Positions 52,465 through 62,532 of a DNA stretch of 64,000 nt are shown piece after piece. The position numbers and the translations under genes were made by a program. The stretch is from RH-AL1 sp965277735 (lineage in GTDB: Bacteria; Pseudomonadota; Alphaproteobacteria; Rhizobiales; Beijerinckiaceae), in the NCBI GenBank assembly GCA_965277735.1, contig CBDIDO010000003.1, positions 3,038,001-3,102,000 of the forward strand. The letters run 5' to 3'. Positions within the stretch are counted from its first letter, which is position 1. Each line of letters starts with the position of its first letter. The notes under the pieces were generated by a model. That model was given only the letters and a program-made list of their open reading frames with translations. It was not told the DNA's origin and ran no database searches.

Positions 52465-52989
52465 GCTCACGAGACTGTTGGTGAGTTCTACGTAGTGCCG
52501 CGGCAGATCGGGGTGCTATATCAGCTTGGAGCGCAGCTCATCACGGTTCAAGTGACCGAGCTGCAGATCGACAACCGTTTGCTGTGCGACGAGCCGGTTA
52601 TGCCGCCTCGTGGATCATAAAAGCGATATCGCGATCGCAGCTCTCAGCTAGCGCCCCGCCAGAAGGCGCTCCGACGTTCGCATAGCGCGCGTTTGCGGAC
52701 CCTGATAGCTCTCGTCGTCAATGATAAGGAGCCGGATAGTGTCGATCTGCTCGGCGAGAACCCATTCATGGAGGCGACGTTCGACATCATCCAAGCTGCT
52801 GAATTTGTCCGTGAGGCCGAAAAGTGTTGGCGGACGGGCGGTGCGATGCTCAGGGGGGCCTTGCGAACGATCTTGTGGAAATGTTGATGGTTAAGCCCGG
52901 CTGGCGTTTTTTTGCTGCCGGCATCCGGTCTGGAGGGGACAAGAAGCCCCGAGCCGCCGTCAGATTGGCGGCCTTCCGAGGGAAATGTT
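52465..52989. other. Intergenic region with a protein-like minus-strand stretch (52651-52830)
   Basis: About 525 bases between the Argonaute and the restriction-modification gene. On the minus strand 52830-52651 reads LTDKFSSLDDVERRLHEWVL, then AEQIDTIRLLIIDDESYQGP, ending in a stop; it looks like part of a real ATPase-like protein but has no visible start or P-loop, so it may be a relic. No other gene recognised. Confidence 0.3.
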
Positions 52990-55884
52990 GTGACGCCGGA
53001 GCAATTTATCAAAACTTGGGAGGCGTCCACGCTCAAGGAGCGCTCGGCGGCCCAGTCTCACTTCAACGATCTCTGCACCGTACTCGGCGTCGACCGTCCG
53101 ACGGACGTCGATCAGGCAGGCGAGTGGTACTGCTTCGAGCGTGGCGCATCCAAAACCGCCGGCGGAGAAGGATGGGCTGACGTCTGGAAAAAGGGCCATT
53201 TTGGCTGGGAGTACAAGGGCAAGAAAAAGAATCTATCCGGCGCCTACGCGCAGTTGCAGCAATATGCTGTTGCGTTGGAGAACCCACCTCTCCTCGTTGT
53301 CTCCGATATGGACCAGTTCATTATCCACACGAACTGGACAAATACTGTTTCTGAAAAGCACACGATCACGATCCAGGATCTGACAGACGCCAAACAACGC
53401 GACAAGTTGCGTTGGGTGTTTGTCGAGCCGGAGCGTTTAAAGCCTGCCAAGACGATCGACGCCCTGACGCGAGAAGCGGCGAATACATTCGCCTCGCTTG
53501 CGATCAGCCTCAGCGAAGACCGAGAACCACACCTTGTAGCACACTTCGTGAACAGACTCGTTTTCTGCATGTTCGCGGAGGACATTGGCCTCCTGCCGCG
53601 GCGGATTTTTAATCAAATCCTTGAGGCTGGCTATAAAAAGCCGGCTTCGGCACAGGGCATGCTCGAAAACCTCTTCGGTGCCATGCAAAAGGGCGGGTCG
53701 TTCGGCGTTGATGTGATCGAGTGGTTCAACGGCGGTTTGTTTGACGATGCAAGCGCGCTCCCGCTGACAAAGAAGGAGATCGAGACGATCGGAGCCGCTG
53801 CAGCGCTTGACTGGTCTGACATCGATCCATCGATCTTCGGCACTTTATTCGAACGGGGCCTGGATCCGGAAAAGCGTAGCCAGCTCGGCGCCCACTACAC
53901 CGATCCCGACAAGATCATGACGATCGTTCGGCCGGTGCTCATCGAACCGCTGACCCGGGAGTGGGCGGAGGTCCGGAAAAAGATCGAGCGGCCCAAGGCG
54001 TCGGAGAAGCGCAAGCGGGAACTTTTGAACGGATTCTTAGAGCGACTTCGGTCGTTCCGTGTGCTCGACCCCGCCTGTGGCTCAGGTAATTTTCTCTATT
54101 TGAGCCTCCTAGCCATCAAAGACCTTGAGCACCGGGTCAACCTTGAGGGCGAAGCGCTCGGTCTCGGGCGACAGTTCCCATCGGTGGGACCCGAGGTCGT
54201 CCAGGGCATCGAGCTGAGCTCATATGCGGCCGAGCTGGCCAGAGTCACCGTCTGGATCGGTGAGATTCAATGGATGCGAAAGAACGGGTTTGATGTCAGC
54301 AGGACACCTATCCTGCGCCCCCTGGACAATATTCATCACCGCGATGCTCTCATCAACGATGACGGGACTGAGGCCAGCTGGCCCATTGCCGACGTAATCG
54401 TCGGTAATCCCCCCTTCCTGGGCAGCAGAAAGATGCAGCCAGAGCTGGGGCCGGATTACACGAACAAGCTCAGGCGACTCTATCGTAATCGCGTTGACAA
54501 AGGTGCTGATCTGGTCTGCTTCTGGTTCGCGAAGGCTTGGCAGGCCGTCGAAGCTGGCGGTCCAAAGTATGTTGGTTTGGTATCGACCAATTCAATCACA
54601 GGCGGCGCCAGCCGATTGGTGCTGGAGCCGATCGCGCGGGAAGGCCGCATTTTCGACGCCTGGCGAGACGAACCGTGGACAGTGAATGGAGCGGCTGTGC
54701 GCGTGTCGCTCGTTTGCTTCGGCCGGGAAAATGCCACGGCTCCGCTCCTGGACGGCATTCCTGTCTCTGCGGTATATGCGGACCTGCATGCTCCTCGTGA
54801 TGGAGAGGCTTTCGATCTGAATCAGGCGCGCCTGCTAGACGCAAACGTAGACGTCGCATATCAGGGGGTTGTACCGCGCAGTCAGGTTAACAAGAAGGCC
54901 GCGAAGAAGCTTGGACTAGCGCCCGCTTCGTTCGTGATGTCCGGAGACATAGCCCGCGATATCCTCTCTAAACCGCTGAACCCAAACGGTCGCCCCAATA
55001 GCGACGTCGTTCTGCCCTTCCTGGTAGGCAATGACGTGACGAACCGTCCGAAAGATCGGTTCATCGTCGATTTCCGGGACATGACGGAGGTTCAGGCGGC
55101 TCTGTACCAAGCGCCTTACGCCTATATTGAGCCGGTGAAGGCGCACCGGGCGAAAATGACGCAACCCGAAGCGTTGCAGACGTGGTGGCAGCACTGGCGA
55201 TCCAGACCGGAGCTTCGCGCCGGAATCGCCTCTCTCGACCGGTTCATCGTCAGCCCCCGGGTAGCGAAGTACCGGCTCTTCGTGTGGCGAAAGCCGCCAA
55301 TTGTTGCGGACAATGCCGTCGTTGTCATCGCGCGATCAGATGATACGACTTTCGGGATCGTTCACAGCCGCTTTCATGAGATCTGGACTCTGCGCCGGGG
55401 GACGTTTTTGGGCGTAGGCAATGACCCACGCTACACGCCGACGACGAGCTTCAGCACGTTTGCTTTTCCGGAGGGGCTCACCTTGGATGTGCCGCCCGAT
55501 CAATTGGAAAAGACAAAGCATGGCTTCGCTATCGCAGAGGCTGCACGTGCGCTGAACCAGCTGCGGGAAAACTGGCTCAATCCGGCTGACCTTGTGACGA
55601 TAAATCCGGAGGGCGTCGGGCATTTTCCGAAACGCATCGTCCCTGCCGACGACAAGGCATTCAACGAGCTAAAGAAGCGCACGTTGACCAAACTCTACAA
55701 CGAACGGCCCAAATGGCTCTTCGATGCACATCGCTCGCTCGATGAGGCTGTGGCTGCTGCATATGGGATCTCACCCGACGTCAAGCCGGACGAAGTTTTA
55801 AGGTTCTTCCTCAACCTCAACATGTCGCGAAGCGGGTCTGGGGCGGCCGACGCTGAGGAATACGAAGCGGACGAAGAGAGCTAG
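52990..55884 (+). CDS. MmeI-like fused restriction-modification enzyme (Type IIL)
   Basis: 964 residues from GTG 52990, which has GAGGGAAA upstream; the frame is open to 52912. N-terminal nuclease part: GWADVWKKGHFGWEYKGK (E-x-K of the PD-ExK fold, near residue 75), then LENPPLLVVSDMDQFIIHTN. Helical linker. Gamma-class methyltransferase: RVLDPACGSGNFLYLSL (motif I, near 360), then VVQGIELSSYAAELARVTVW and DVIVGNPPFLGSR (motif IV, near 472). The C-terminal target-recognition part runs to the end. One chain that cuts and methylates; MmeI itself is 919 residues. Full length, no lesion seen. Adjacent to the Argonaute, so part of a defence island. Confidence 0.85.
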   Translation: MTPEQFIKTWEASTLKERSAAQSHFNDLCTVLGVDRPTDVDQAGEWYCFERGASKTAGGEGWADVWKKGHFGWEYKGKKKNLSGAYAQLQQYAVALENPPLLVVSDMDQFIIHTNWTNTVSEKHTITIQDLTDAKQRDKLRWVFVEPERLKPAKTIDALTREAANTFASLAISLSEDREPHLVAHFVNRLVFCMFAEDIGLLPRRIFNQILEAGYKKPASAQGMLENLFGAMQKGGSFGVDVIEWFNGGLFDDASALPLTKKEIETIGAAAALDWSDIDPSIFGTLFERGLDPEKRSQLGAHYTDPDKIMTIVRPVLIEPLTREWAEVRKKIERPKASEKRKRELLNGFLERLRSFRVLDPACGSGNFLYLSLLAIKDLEHRVNLEGEALGLGRQFPSVGPEVVQGIELSSYAAELARVTVWIGEIQWMRKNGFDVSRTPILRPLDNIHHRDALINDDGTEASWPIADVIVGNPPFLGSRKMQPELGPDYTNKLRRLYRNRVDKGADLVCFWFAKAWQAVEAGGPKYVGLVSTNSITGGASRLVLEPIAREGRIFDAWRDEPWTVNGAAVRVSLVCFGRENATAPLLDGIPVSAVYADLHAPRDGEAFDLNQARLLDANVDVAYQGVVPRSQVNKKAAKKLGLAPASFVMSGDIARDILSKPLNPNGRPNSDVVLPFLVGNDVTNRPKDRFIVDFRDMTEVQAALYQAPYAYIEPVKAHRAKMTQPEALQTWWQHWRSRPELRAGIASLDRFIVSPRVAKYRLFVWRKPPIVADNAVVVIARSDDTTFGIVHSRFHEIWTLRRGTFLGVGNDPRYTPTTSFSTFAFPEGLTLDVPPDQLEKTKHGFAIAEAARALNQLRENWLNPADLVTINPEGVGHFPKRIVPADDKAFNELKKRTLTKLYNERPKWLFDAHRSLDEAVAAAYGISPDVKPDEVLRFFLNLNMSRSGSGAADAEEYEADEES

Positions 55885-56132
55885 CTATAAACTAGTAGTC
55901 CTCCCTATTTTCCCGATGTCCGACCGCATCGCGCTTGCCTGTCTGCATTTGGAAAAATACGACGTATGTCTTGACGCCGAAGTGGGGCGCGCTTGCGAGT
56001 GAAGCGCCCCTGTGAAACGTCAGGGTATACCCTGCGGTGCTGTCACATCGGGTATCACCCACGTCGTAACATCCAGGTTGACGCCGACTATTTGTGACAT
56101 GCGAGCCTCGAGCCTAAAGTTTGAGGTGACAC

Positions 56133-56681
56133 ATGGCCCGCATCGGTTATTCACGCGTCAGCAGCCTCGACCAGGATCTCGACGGGCAGGCTGCAAGGCT
56201 TCATGCCGAAGGCTGCACGATCGTACGATCGGAAAAGGTGTCAGGCGCCAGCCGCGACGGCCGGCCTGAGCTGGCCACGGTCCTTCAATTCCTGCGTACT
56301 GGTGACGAGTTGGTCGTCACGCGGCTTGACCGGTTGGGTCGCGATACCCGCGACGTTTTGAACATCATCTACGAGTGCGAGCAGCGCGGCGCATCGGTCA
56401 CCGTGCTCGACCCTCATGTGAGTACACGAGGCGAGATGGGCCACGTTGTCCTCACTGTGCTCGGCATGGTCGCGCAGATGGAACGGCGGTTCATCAAAGA
56501 ACGCCAGCGCGAGGGCATCGAGCGAGCTAAGGCGGATGGCCGATATGTCGGCGGCAAGCGGCGCATCGACCGCGCCGTAGTGCTGTCGCGCAAGGCCAAC
56601 GGCGAGAACGTTGCGGCGATTGCGACAGCTCTGGGGTGCAGCCGCATGCAGGTCTACCGCGTGCTTGCCAGCGGCGCTTAG
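56133..56681 (+). CDS. Small serine recombinase (resolvase/invertase type)
   Basis: 182 residues. MARIGYSRVSSLDQDLDGQA has the catalytic Ser in RVSS; then KVSGASRDGRPELATVLQFL, DELVVTRLDRLGRDTRDVLN and MVAQMERRFIKERQREGIER, with a short C-terminal HTH (ENVAAIATALGCSRMQVYRV). It is typical of resolvases from Tn3-type transposons and plasmids. No transposase partner is next to it. It closes the defence cluster. Confidence 0.9.
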   Translation: MARIGYSRVSSLDQDLDGQAARLHAEGCTIVRSEKVSGASRDGRPELATVLQFLRTGDELVVTRLDRLGRDTRDVLNIIYECEQRGASVTVLDPHVSTRGEMGHVVLTVLGMVAQMERRFIKERQREGIERAKADGRYVGGKRRIDRAVVLSRKANGENVAAIATALGCSRMQVYRVLASGA

Positions 56682-56823
56682 GTCTGCTTCGCGCCCGGTG
56701 CTGCCGTTAGACCAGCTGATTGACTTGCTCCGAAGCGGACCTTCGTTCCGCGCGCTTAATGGACGATCCACGCGCGTATACGCTAAAGCTGTCACCTCGT
56801 ACTCTCGATCGTGAAGGCCCTGC

Positions 56824-58923
56824 GTGACCCCATCATCGCCGGCGCCGCCTTGGCCGGCCCTCGCGCCACCCTCGATCGGCGCGCGTCCGACGGAGCGGTT
56901 GATCCACGGCGCCACGATCGGCGACGACTACGCCTGGCTCCGCGCCGACAATTGGCGCGATGTCCTGCGCGACCCCGACGCCTTGCCCGCTCCGATCAGG
57001 GCCGTTCTCGAGGCGGAGAACGCCTATGCGGCGGCGCACCTGGAACCGTCCGCGGAACTGGTCGACGCTCTCGTCGCGGAGATGCGCGGGCGCATGAAAG
57101 AGGACGACGCCTCGGTGCCTGTCGCCGACGGACCCTGGCTGTACTACACGCGTCACCGCGAGGGCGGCCAGCAGCCGCTATTCTGCCGCAAGGCAGGCGA
57201 GCACGGCGTCGAGGAGATCATGCTCGACGGCGATGCCGAGCGGGGCGACCGCGCCTTCTTCAGGATCGATGAGGCCAGGGCCTCGCCCGACCACACGAAG
57301 CTCGCCTGGAGTTCGGATGCGGCGGGCTCCGAGCTCCACGTCATTCGCGTTCGCGATCTGGCGACCGGCATGGACGCCGACGACCTCGTCACCGACACCG
57401 ACGGCGCGGTCGTCTGGATGAGCGACGGCGAGGGCTTCTACTACGTCCGCGTCGACGAGAACCATCGCACCTGCCAGGTCCTGCGCCATCTGCTCGGCCG
57501 AGTGGAAGACGAGCTGGTGTTCGCCGAGGACGATCCCGGCTGGTTCGTCGGGCTGGAGCGTACCGTCTCCGGCGCCTTCGCCGTGATCAGGGTCAGCGAT
57601 CATGCAGCCAACGAGTGCCACCTCCTCGATCTCGGTGACGCCGCGGCCAAGCCCATCTGCGTCCATCCCCGCGCCAAGGACCTGCGCTACTCGCTCGCGC
57701 ATCGCGGCGACGAGCTCTTCATCCGCACCAACGCCGACGGCGCCGAGGACTACAAGATCGTTCGCGCGCCGCTGGAAACGCCGGGCATGACGAACTGGGT
57801 CGACGTCGTGCCGCACGAACGCGGCCGCATGATCACCGGCATGACGGTCTATCCCGGTCACCTCGTTCGGCAGGAGCGGCACGACGGCCTGCCGCGGATC
57901 GTCGTGCGTGCGCTCGACTGTGGCGAGGAGTACGCCATCGCCTTCCCGGAGGAAGCGTACAGCCTCTCGCTGGAAGGCCGCCGCACCTTCGCGACCACCA
58001 CCCTGCGCTTCACCTACGCCTCCATGACCACGCCGCGCGAGACCTTCGACTTCGACCTTGCGACGCGCGCGAGGACCTTACGCAAGCGGCAGACGATCCC
58101 GAGCGGTCACGAGCCTTCGCACTACGTTACGCGTCGCCTGTTCGCGACGGCGTCCGATGGCGATCGCATACCCGTGACGGTCCTCCATCGCGCCGACCTG
58201 GTGCTCGACGGCACGGCGCCGCTGCTGCTGTATGGCTACGGTGCCTACGGTCATGCGCTGCCCGCAAGCTTCAGCGCCAACGCCCTATCGCTCGTCGACC
58301 GCGGCTTCGTCTACGCCCTGGCGCATGTGAGGGGCGGCACGGACAAAGGCTGGCGCTGGTACCTCGACGGCAAGCTCGCCCACAAGACCAACACCTTCTC
58401 GGACTTCATCGCCGCGGCGCGCATGCTGGCCGAAGAGGGATATACGGCGCAGGGCCGCATTGTCGCCCAAGGTGGCAGCGCTGGCGGCATGCTGATGGGC
58501 GCGGTCGCCAACATGGCGCCAGACCTTTTCGCTGGCATCATCGCCGCCGTGCCCTTTGTCGACGTTCTAGCAACCATGCTCGACGCGGAGCTGCCGCTGA
58601 CCCCGCCGGAGTGGCTCGAGTGGGGCAACCCGATCGAGGACCGGCAAGCCTTCGAGACAATCCGCGGCTACTCGCCCTACGACAACGTCTCCGCCCAAGC
58701 CTACCCGCCGATCCTCGCGCTCGCCGGCCTTACCGATCCCCGCGTGACGTACTGGGAGCCGGCGAAGTGGGTCGCACGTCTCAGGGCGACAATGACGTCG
58801 GGCGGACCGATCCTGCTCAAGACCCAGATGGGCGCTGGGCACGGCGGCGCATCCGGCCGCTTCGATCGCCTGCGGCAGATCGCCGAACAGTACGTCTTCG
58901 CGCTCGCCTGCTGCGGTCAATGA
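56824..58923 (+). CDS. Prolyl oligopeptidase (S9 family)
   Basis: 699 residues from GTG 56824. The N-terminal part (PTERLIHGATIGDDYAWLRA, then WLYYTRHREGGQQPLFCRK) and the seven-bladed propeller match oligopeptidase B/prolyl oligopeptidase. The catalytic triad is Ser in IVAQGGSAGGMLMG (near 553), Asp in LAGLTDPRVTYWEP (near 637) and His in MGAGHGGASGRF (near 672). FVYALAHVRGGTDKGWRW is the family's block before the Ser. No signal peptide, so cytosolic. It cuts short peptides after Pro or basic residues. Its stop overlaps the start of the next gene (ATGA). Confidence 0.92.
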   Translation: MTPSSPAPPWPALAPPSIGARPTERLIHGATIGDDYAWLRADNWRDVLRDPDALPAPIRAVLEAENAYAAAHLEPSAELVDALVAEMRGRMKEDDASVPVADGPWLYYTRHREGGQQPLFCRKAGEHGVEEIMLDGDAERGDRAFFRIDEARASPDHTKLAWSSDAAGSELHVIRVRDLATGMDADDLVTDTDGAVVWMSDGEGFYYVRVDENHRTCQVLRHLLGRVEDELVFAEDDPGWFVGLERTVSGAFAVIRVSDHAANECHLLDLGDAAAKPICVHPRAKDLRYSLAHRGDELFIRTNADGAEDYKIVRAPLETPGMTNWVDVVPHERGRMITGMTVYPGHLVRQERHDGLPRIVVRALDCGEEYAIAFPEEAYSLSLEGRRTFATTTLRFTYASMTTPRETFDFDLATRARTLRKRQTIPSGHEPSHYVTRRLFATASDGDRIPVTVLHRADLVLDGTAPLLLYGYGAYGHALPASFSANALSLVDRGFVYALAHVRGGTDKGWRWYLDGKLAHKTNTFSDFIAAARMLAEEGYTAQGRIVAQGGSAGGMLMGAVANMAPDLFAGIIAAVPFVDVLATMLDAELPLTPPEWLEWGNPIEDRQAFETIRGYSPYDNVSAQAYPPILALAGLTDPRVTYWEPAKWVARLRATMTSGGPILLKTQMGAGHGGASGRFDRLRQIAEQYVFALACCGQ

Positions 58924-59833
58924 GGCGCACGTTCGAATATGGGCTACCTCTTTCGGCGATCCTGGTCTTGAGCGCGGTCGCGTGGCTGTATACGCCCGAC
59001 AAACAGCGAGACGCACTTTACGCCCGGCCGCCGTCCGTATTCGTGGACATCTTAGGCGTAAGGCTGCATCTACGCGACACAGGGCCGAGAACGGCGCCGG
59101 CGGTGATCCTGCTGCACGGTTTCGGTTCCAGCCTTCAAACCTGGGATGAGTGGGCGCGGGATTTAGAGCAAGACCACCGGGTGGTTCGCTACGACCTGCC
59201 CGGGTTTGGACTGACCGGGGCCGATCCGTCGGGCGACTACACCGATGCGCGCGGCATCAAGGTCCTTGTCGCGCTGATGGACCGTCTGGGCTTGGCGCGG
59301 GCCAGCATCATCGGGAACTCGATGGGCGGCCGGATTGCCTGGACTTCGCCGCCCAGCATCCAGAGCGCACCGACAAGCTTGTGCTGATATCGCCGGACGG
59401 CTTCGCGAGCCCCGACATGGGGTATGGCATCGCGCCCAAGGTGCCGCTTGTGATGAGGGCGCTGCCTTACGTGCTTCCGACATCCATGCTTCGTGCGTCG
59501 CTGGTTCCCGCTTATGCCAACACCGCGACAATCACGGATGCGCTGTTTGCACGATACCGAGACATGATGCTTGCCCCGGGCGTAAGGCGCGCGATCCTCA
59601 GCAGGATGGGTCAGCAAAGGCTGGTGGATCCGGTCCCGTTGTTACGACGCATCACAGTGCCGACTTTGGTGATGTGGGGTGAAAAGGATGGCATGATTCC
59701 CGTCTCGAATGCGGCGGATTACATGAGTGCGTTACCAGACGGCACGCTCGCGGCTTTGCCGGGGATTGGGCACATTCCCCAGGAAGAAGCGCCGGCCACG
59801 GTCGCAATCGTAAGAGCGTTTCTGCGTAGGTAA
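58920..59833 (+). pseudogene. Alpha/beta hydrolase with a single frameshift
   Basis: ATG 58920 overlaps the peptidase stop. An N-terminal membrane anchor (LSAILVLSAVAWLYTPDKQR) is followed by VILLHGFGSSLQTWDEWARD (oxyanion site) and ASIIGNSMGGRIAW (nucleophile Ser). At about 59341 the frame breaks; the next frame continues DFAAQHPERTDKLVLISPDG, then VPTLVMWGEKDGMIPVSNAA (Asp) and LPGIGHIPQEEAP (His). One lost G (TGGACTTC for TGGGACTTC) explains it. Otherwise a complete hydrolase; either recently broken or a sequencing error. Confidence 0.8.
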
Positions 59834-60025
59834 TCGTTGCCTGCCGAGGCGTCCTTTTCCCTGTCGCCAATCTAGCTGTTGGTCGACTTTGCGCCCATGC
59901 ACGAACCCGCTTCGCGGGAGGCCCGCAGCGAGGGTGTGCGTACTCCCGGTCGTTAGCGCAGGTTGAGAGAGGCCGGGTCGGTCTCCGAGCATGAAGGGTC
60001 ACTCCTTCAGCTCGAGGACGATGCG

Positions 60026-60931
60026 ATGTCCACCCAATCGATTCAGAGACCCGTCAGCCCTTTGCGCCGCCGCATGCTTGAAGACATGGCCATGCGCGGC
60101 CTACGCGAAGAGACGCAGCGCGACTATCTTCGCTTCGTGAGCGGCTTCGCCGCGTTCCTTGGTCGTGCGCCGGACATGGCGACGGCGGAAGATATTCGCC
60201 GCTTCCAGGTGCATCAGGTGGAGAGCGGCGCGCAGCCGCCGACCGTCAATGCTTCGGTCTCGGCGCTGCGCTTCTTGTTCAACGTGACGCTCGACCGGCC
60301 CGACCTATCGCGGCGCTTCATCTTGGTGCGTCATCCCCGCAAGCTGCCGGACGTGCTGAGCGTCGAGGAGGTCGGACGGCTGCTCGAAGCGGCGCCGGGG
60401 CCGAAGCACAAGGCTGCGCTCGGGACAGCCTACGGCGCGGGCCTACGTGTGTCAGAGGTGGCGGCGCTTAAGGTCGACGATATCGACTCGACGCGCATGC
60501 TGATCCGCGTCGAGCAGGGCAAGGGACGCAAGGATCGCAACGCCATGCTATCGCCGCAGCTCCTGGAGCTGCTCCGGCTTTGGTGGCGCGAAGGCAAGCG
60601 CCGCGGCGTGATGCTGCCGCACGGCTGGCTGTTTCCGTGGCGCAACGCGCTCGAGCCGATTCTCGACGCGGCAGCTAAACCGCGCCGTTCACGAGGCATC
60701 CGAAGCCGCCGGCATCCGCAAGCGCGTCAGCCCACACACGTTGCGCCACAGCTTTGCTACACACCTGCTCGAGCAGGATGTCGACATTCGCGTGATCCAG
60801 GTTCTGCTTGGACACGCGAAGCTCGACACTACCGCGCTCTACGCCCGCGTCGCCACCAAGACGATCCGAGCCGTGACGAGCCGATCGAGACACTCAAGCT
60901 TTTGATGGAGGGCGACGGCCCCGGCGGCTGA
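60026..60931 (+). pseudogene. Tyrosine recombinase of the IS91 element, damaged by two frameshifts
   Basis: 301 codons from ATG 60026. The first 210 are normal: MRGLREETQRDYLRFVSGFA, then EDIRRFQVHQVESGAQPPTV and LGTAYGAGLRVSEVAALKVD (first Arg). From about 60660 to 60875 the reading frame is wrong; the catalytic HTLRHSFATHLLEQ, VIQVLLGHAKLD and TALYARV blocks lie in another frame. The original frame resumes at IETLKLLMEGDGPGG. Two opposite single-base changes would do this. The enzyme as encoded lacks its active site. Confidence 0.8.
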
Positions 60932-60934
60932 TCG

Positions 60935-62056
60935 GTGACGCGGTCGGCGCTGGAGGTCGCCGACGTTTTCCGTCGTCACGGCGCTACCTGGCGGACGGCG
61001 CACGCCGGCCATGTCAGCCTCGCCCAGCTCAAGGTGATGTCAGCCATCGAGACCTGCCGCACGGCGGCGCTCGGCGGCCACGTCGAGGCTTGCGAGGACT
61101 GCGGACTCGCTCGCATTGCCTACAACAGCTGCAGGAACCCGCACTGCCCGAAGTGCCAAGGGAACGCCGCCCGCGCGTGGCTGGAGGCACGCGAGGCCGA
61201 CCTGCTGCCGGTCGGCTACTTCCACGTCGTCTTCACGGTTCCCGCCGAGGTCGACGACATCGCCTTCCATAACAAGGTGGTCGTCTACGATCTGCTGTTC
61301 AAGGCGGCGTCAGAGGCGATGATGACGATCGCCGCCGATCCACGCCACCTTGGCGCGCGCATCGGCATCACCGCCGTGCTCCACACCTGGGGCTCGGCGC
61401 TGACGCATCATCCGCACATCCACATGATCGTGCCCGGAGGCGGTCTCTCAGGCGACGGCACAAGATGGGTGTCGTCGCGGCCGGCCTTCCTGCTGCCGGT
61501 TCGCGTCCTCTCGAAGCTCTTCCGCCGACTGTTCCTGACACGGCTGATCGGGCTGCACGAGGGCAAGCACCTGCAGTTCTTCGGCGAACAGGCCGGCTTG
61601 ATCGAGCGGCGCGCGTTCCTGCGTCATCTGGCACCAGTCCGGAAGAAGAGCTGGGTCGTCTACGCCAAGCCGCCCTTCGCCGGCCCCGAAGCCGTGCTTG
61701 CCTATCTCTCGCGCTACATGCACCGCGTCGCCGTCTCGAACCGTCGTTTGATCTCCCTCGACGAGAGCGGCGTCACCTTCCACTACAAGGATTACCGGCG
61801 CGCCAGCACCGATCGCCGCCGCACCATGACGCTTGCTGCCGACGAGTTCATCCGCCGCTTCCTTCTGCACGTCCTGCCCAAGGGCTTCCACCGCATCCGC
61901 CACTACGGCCTGCTCGCAAACGCCGGTCGTAAGGCCAATGTCGCGCGAGCCAGGGGACTGCTGGACGTTCCAGTTGCGGCCGCCACTACGGCCTCGGCCG
62001 AAGCCGAGCAGCCGCCCGTCGTGAGGCCGTCATGCCTTGCTGCGGCGGCCGCATGA
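60935..62056 (+). CDS. IS91-family transposase (Y2/HUH type)
   Basis: 373 residues. N-terminal zinc ribbon: ACEDCGLARIAYNSCRNPHC with PKCQGNAARAWLEARE. Then YFHVVFTVPAEVDDIAF, the HUH-like metal motif HHPHIHMIVPGGGLS, YAKPPFAGPEAVLAYLSRYM (catalytic Tyr region) and LPKGFHRIRHYGLLANAGRK. The usual Cys end lies in another frame: the frame ending at 62139 gives MPCCGGRMIIIEILRG, so a late frameshift near 62030 has replaced the last 30 or so residues. Core is intact, so activity is possible but not sure. Confidence 0.85.
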   Translation: MTRSALEVADVFRRHGATWRTAHAGHVSLAQLKVMSAIETCRTAALGGHVEACEDCGLARIAYNSCRNPHCPKCQGNAARAWLEAREADLLPVGYFHVVFTVPAEVDDIAFHNKVVVYDLLFKAASEAMMTIAADPRHLGARIGITAVLHTWGSALTHHPHIHMIVPGGGLSGDGTRWVSSRPAFLLPVRVLSKLFRRLFLTRLIGLHEGKHLQFFGEQAGLIERRAFLRHLAPVRKKSWVVYAKPPFAGPEAVLAYLSRYMHRVAVSNRRLISLDESGVTFHYKDYRRASTDRRRTMTLAADEFIRRFLLHVLPKGFHRIRHYGLLANAGRKANVARARGLLDVPVAAATTASAEAEQPPVVRPSCLAAAAA

Positions 62057-62532
62057 TCATCATCGAGATCTTGCGCGGCACCGCTCAACCACGGGCCCCG
62101 CCGGCCCCGCGCGCTTGTTCCGGGATGATGGCGTCGTGACCCGGCACGACCTGACGCGACCACACGTTCGAAGCCGCCGCTTCGGCAATCGAGGACGCTT
62201 ACGCTCTACGAGGGTGCGCGACCCTCAGCAAAGCCTCGACCAACTGCATGTGCTCATCTTCGCATTCGGGATCGTCCCTCATCGCAGCTCGAAGGCGGCA
62301 CACGATCGGCGACAGCCACTCTCCGAGGACGCCTCAGATCCCTAAATCCCCATAGCTGCGGCGCGCAGACCCGCGGGTTCGTGCATGGGCGGCTTTCGAA
62401 TGCCGGCCCTCACCAAGCTGCTCGGTTGCCGACGGCAGGCATCCGAAAACCTTCACCAACGCCGCCATTCAGGGGCACACTACCGCGCCTCCAAAGCAGA
62501 CATGGCCAGAACCTCATTGGGCCGTCTACTGC
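62057..62532. other. IS91 right terminus and intergenic stretch
   Basis: 62057-62139 is the frameshifted end of the transposase. 62340-62440 holds the IS91-type terminus: CCCATAGCTGCGGCGCGCAG, then GACCCGCGGGTTCGTGCATG. The remainder (62440-62532) has no recognisable gene. Confidence 0.5.

Larger units (their letters stand above)
59891..62392 (+). mobile_element. IS91-family element with tyrosine recombinase
   Basis: GCCCATGCACGAACCCGC at 59893-59910 and its complement at 62374-62391 mark the two ends. Between them are a tyrosine recombinase and an IS91-type Y2 transposase, the usual pair in this group. Terminal DNA (62340-62440) is similar to the IS91 relic end near 36700. IS91-type elements move by rolling circle and can carry neighbouring DNA along. 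The exact ends are uncertain by some tens of bases. Confidence 0.7.
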
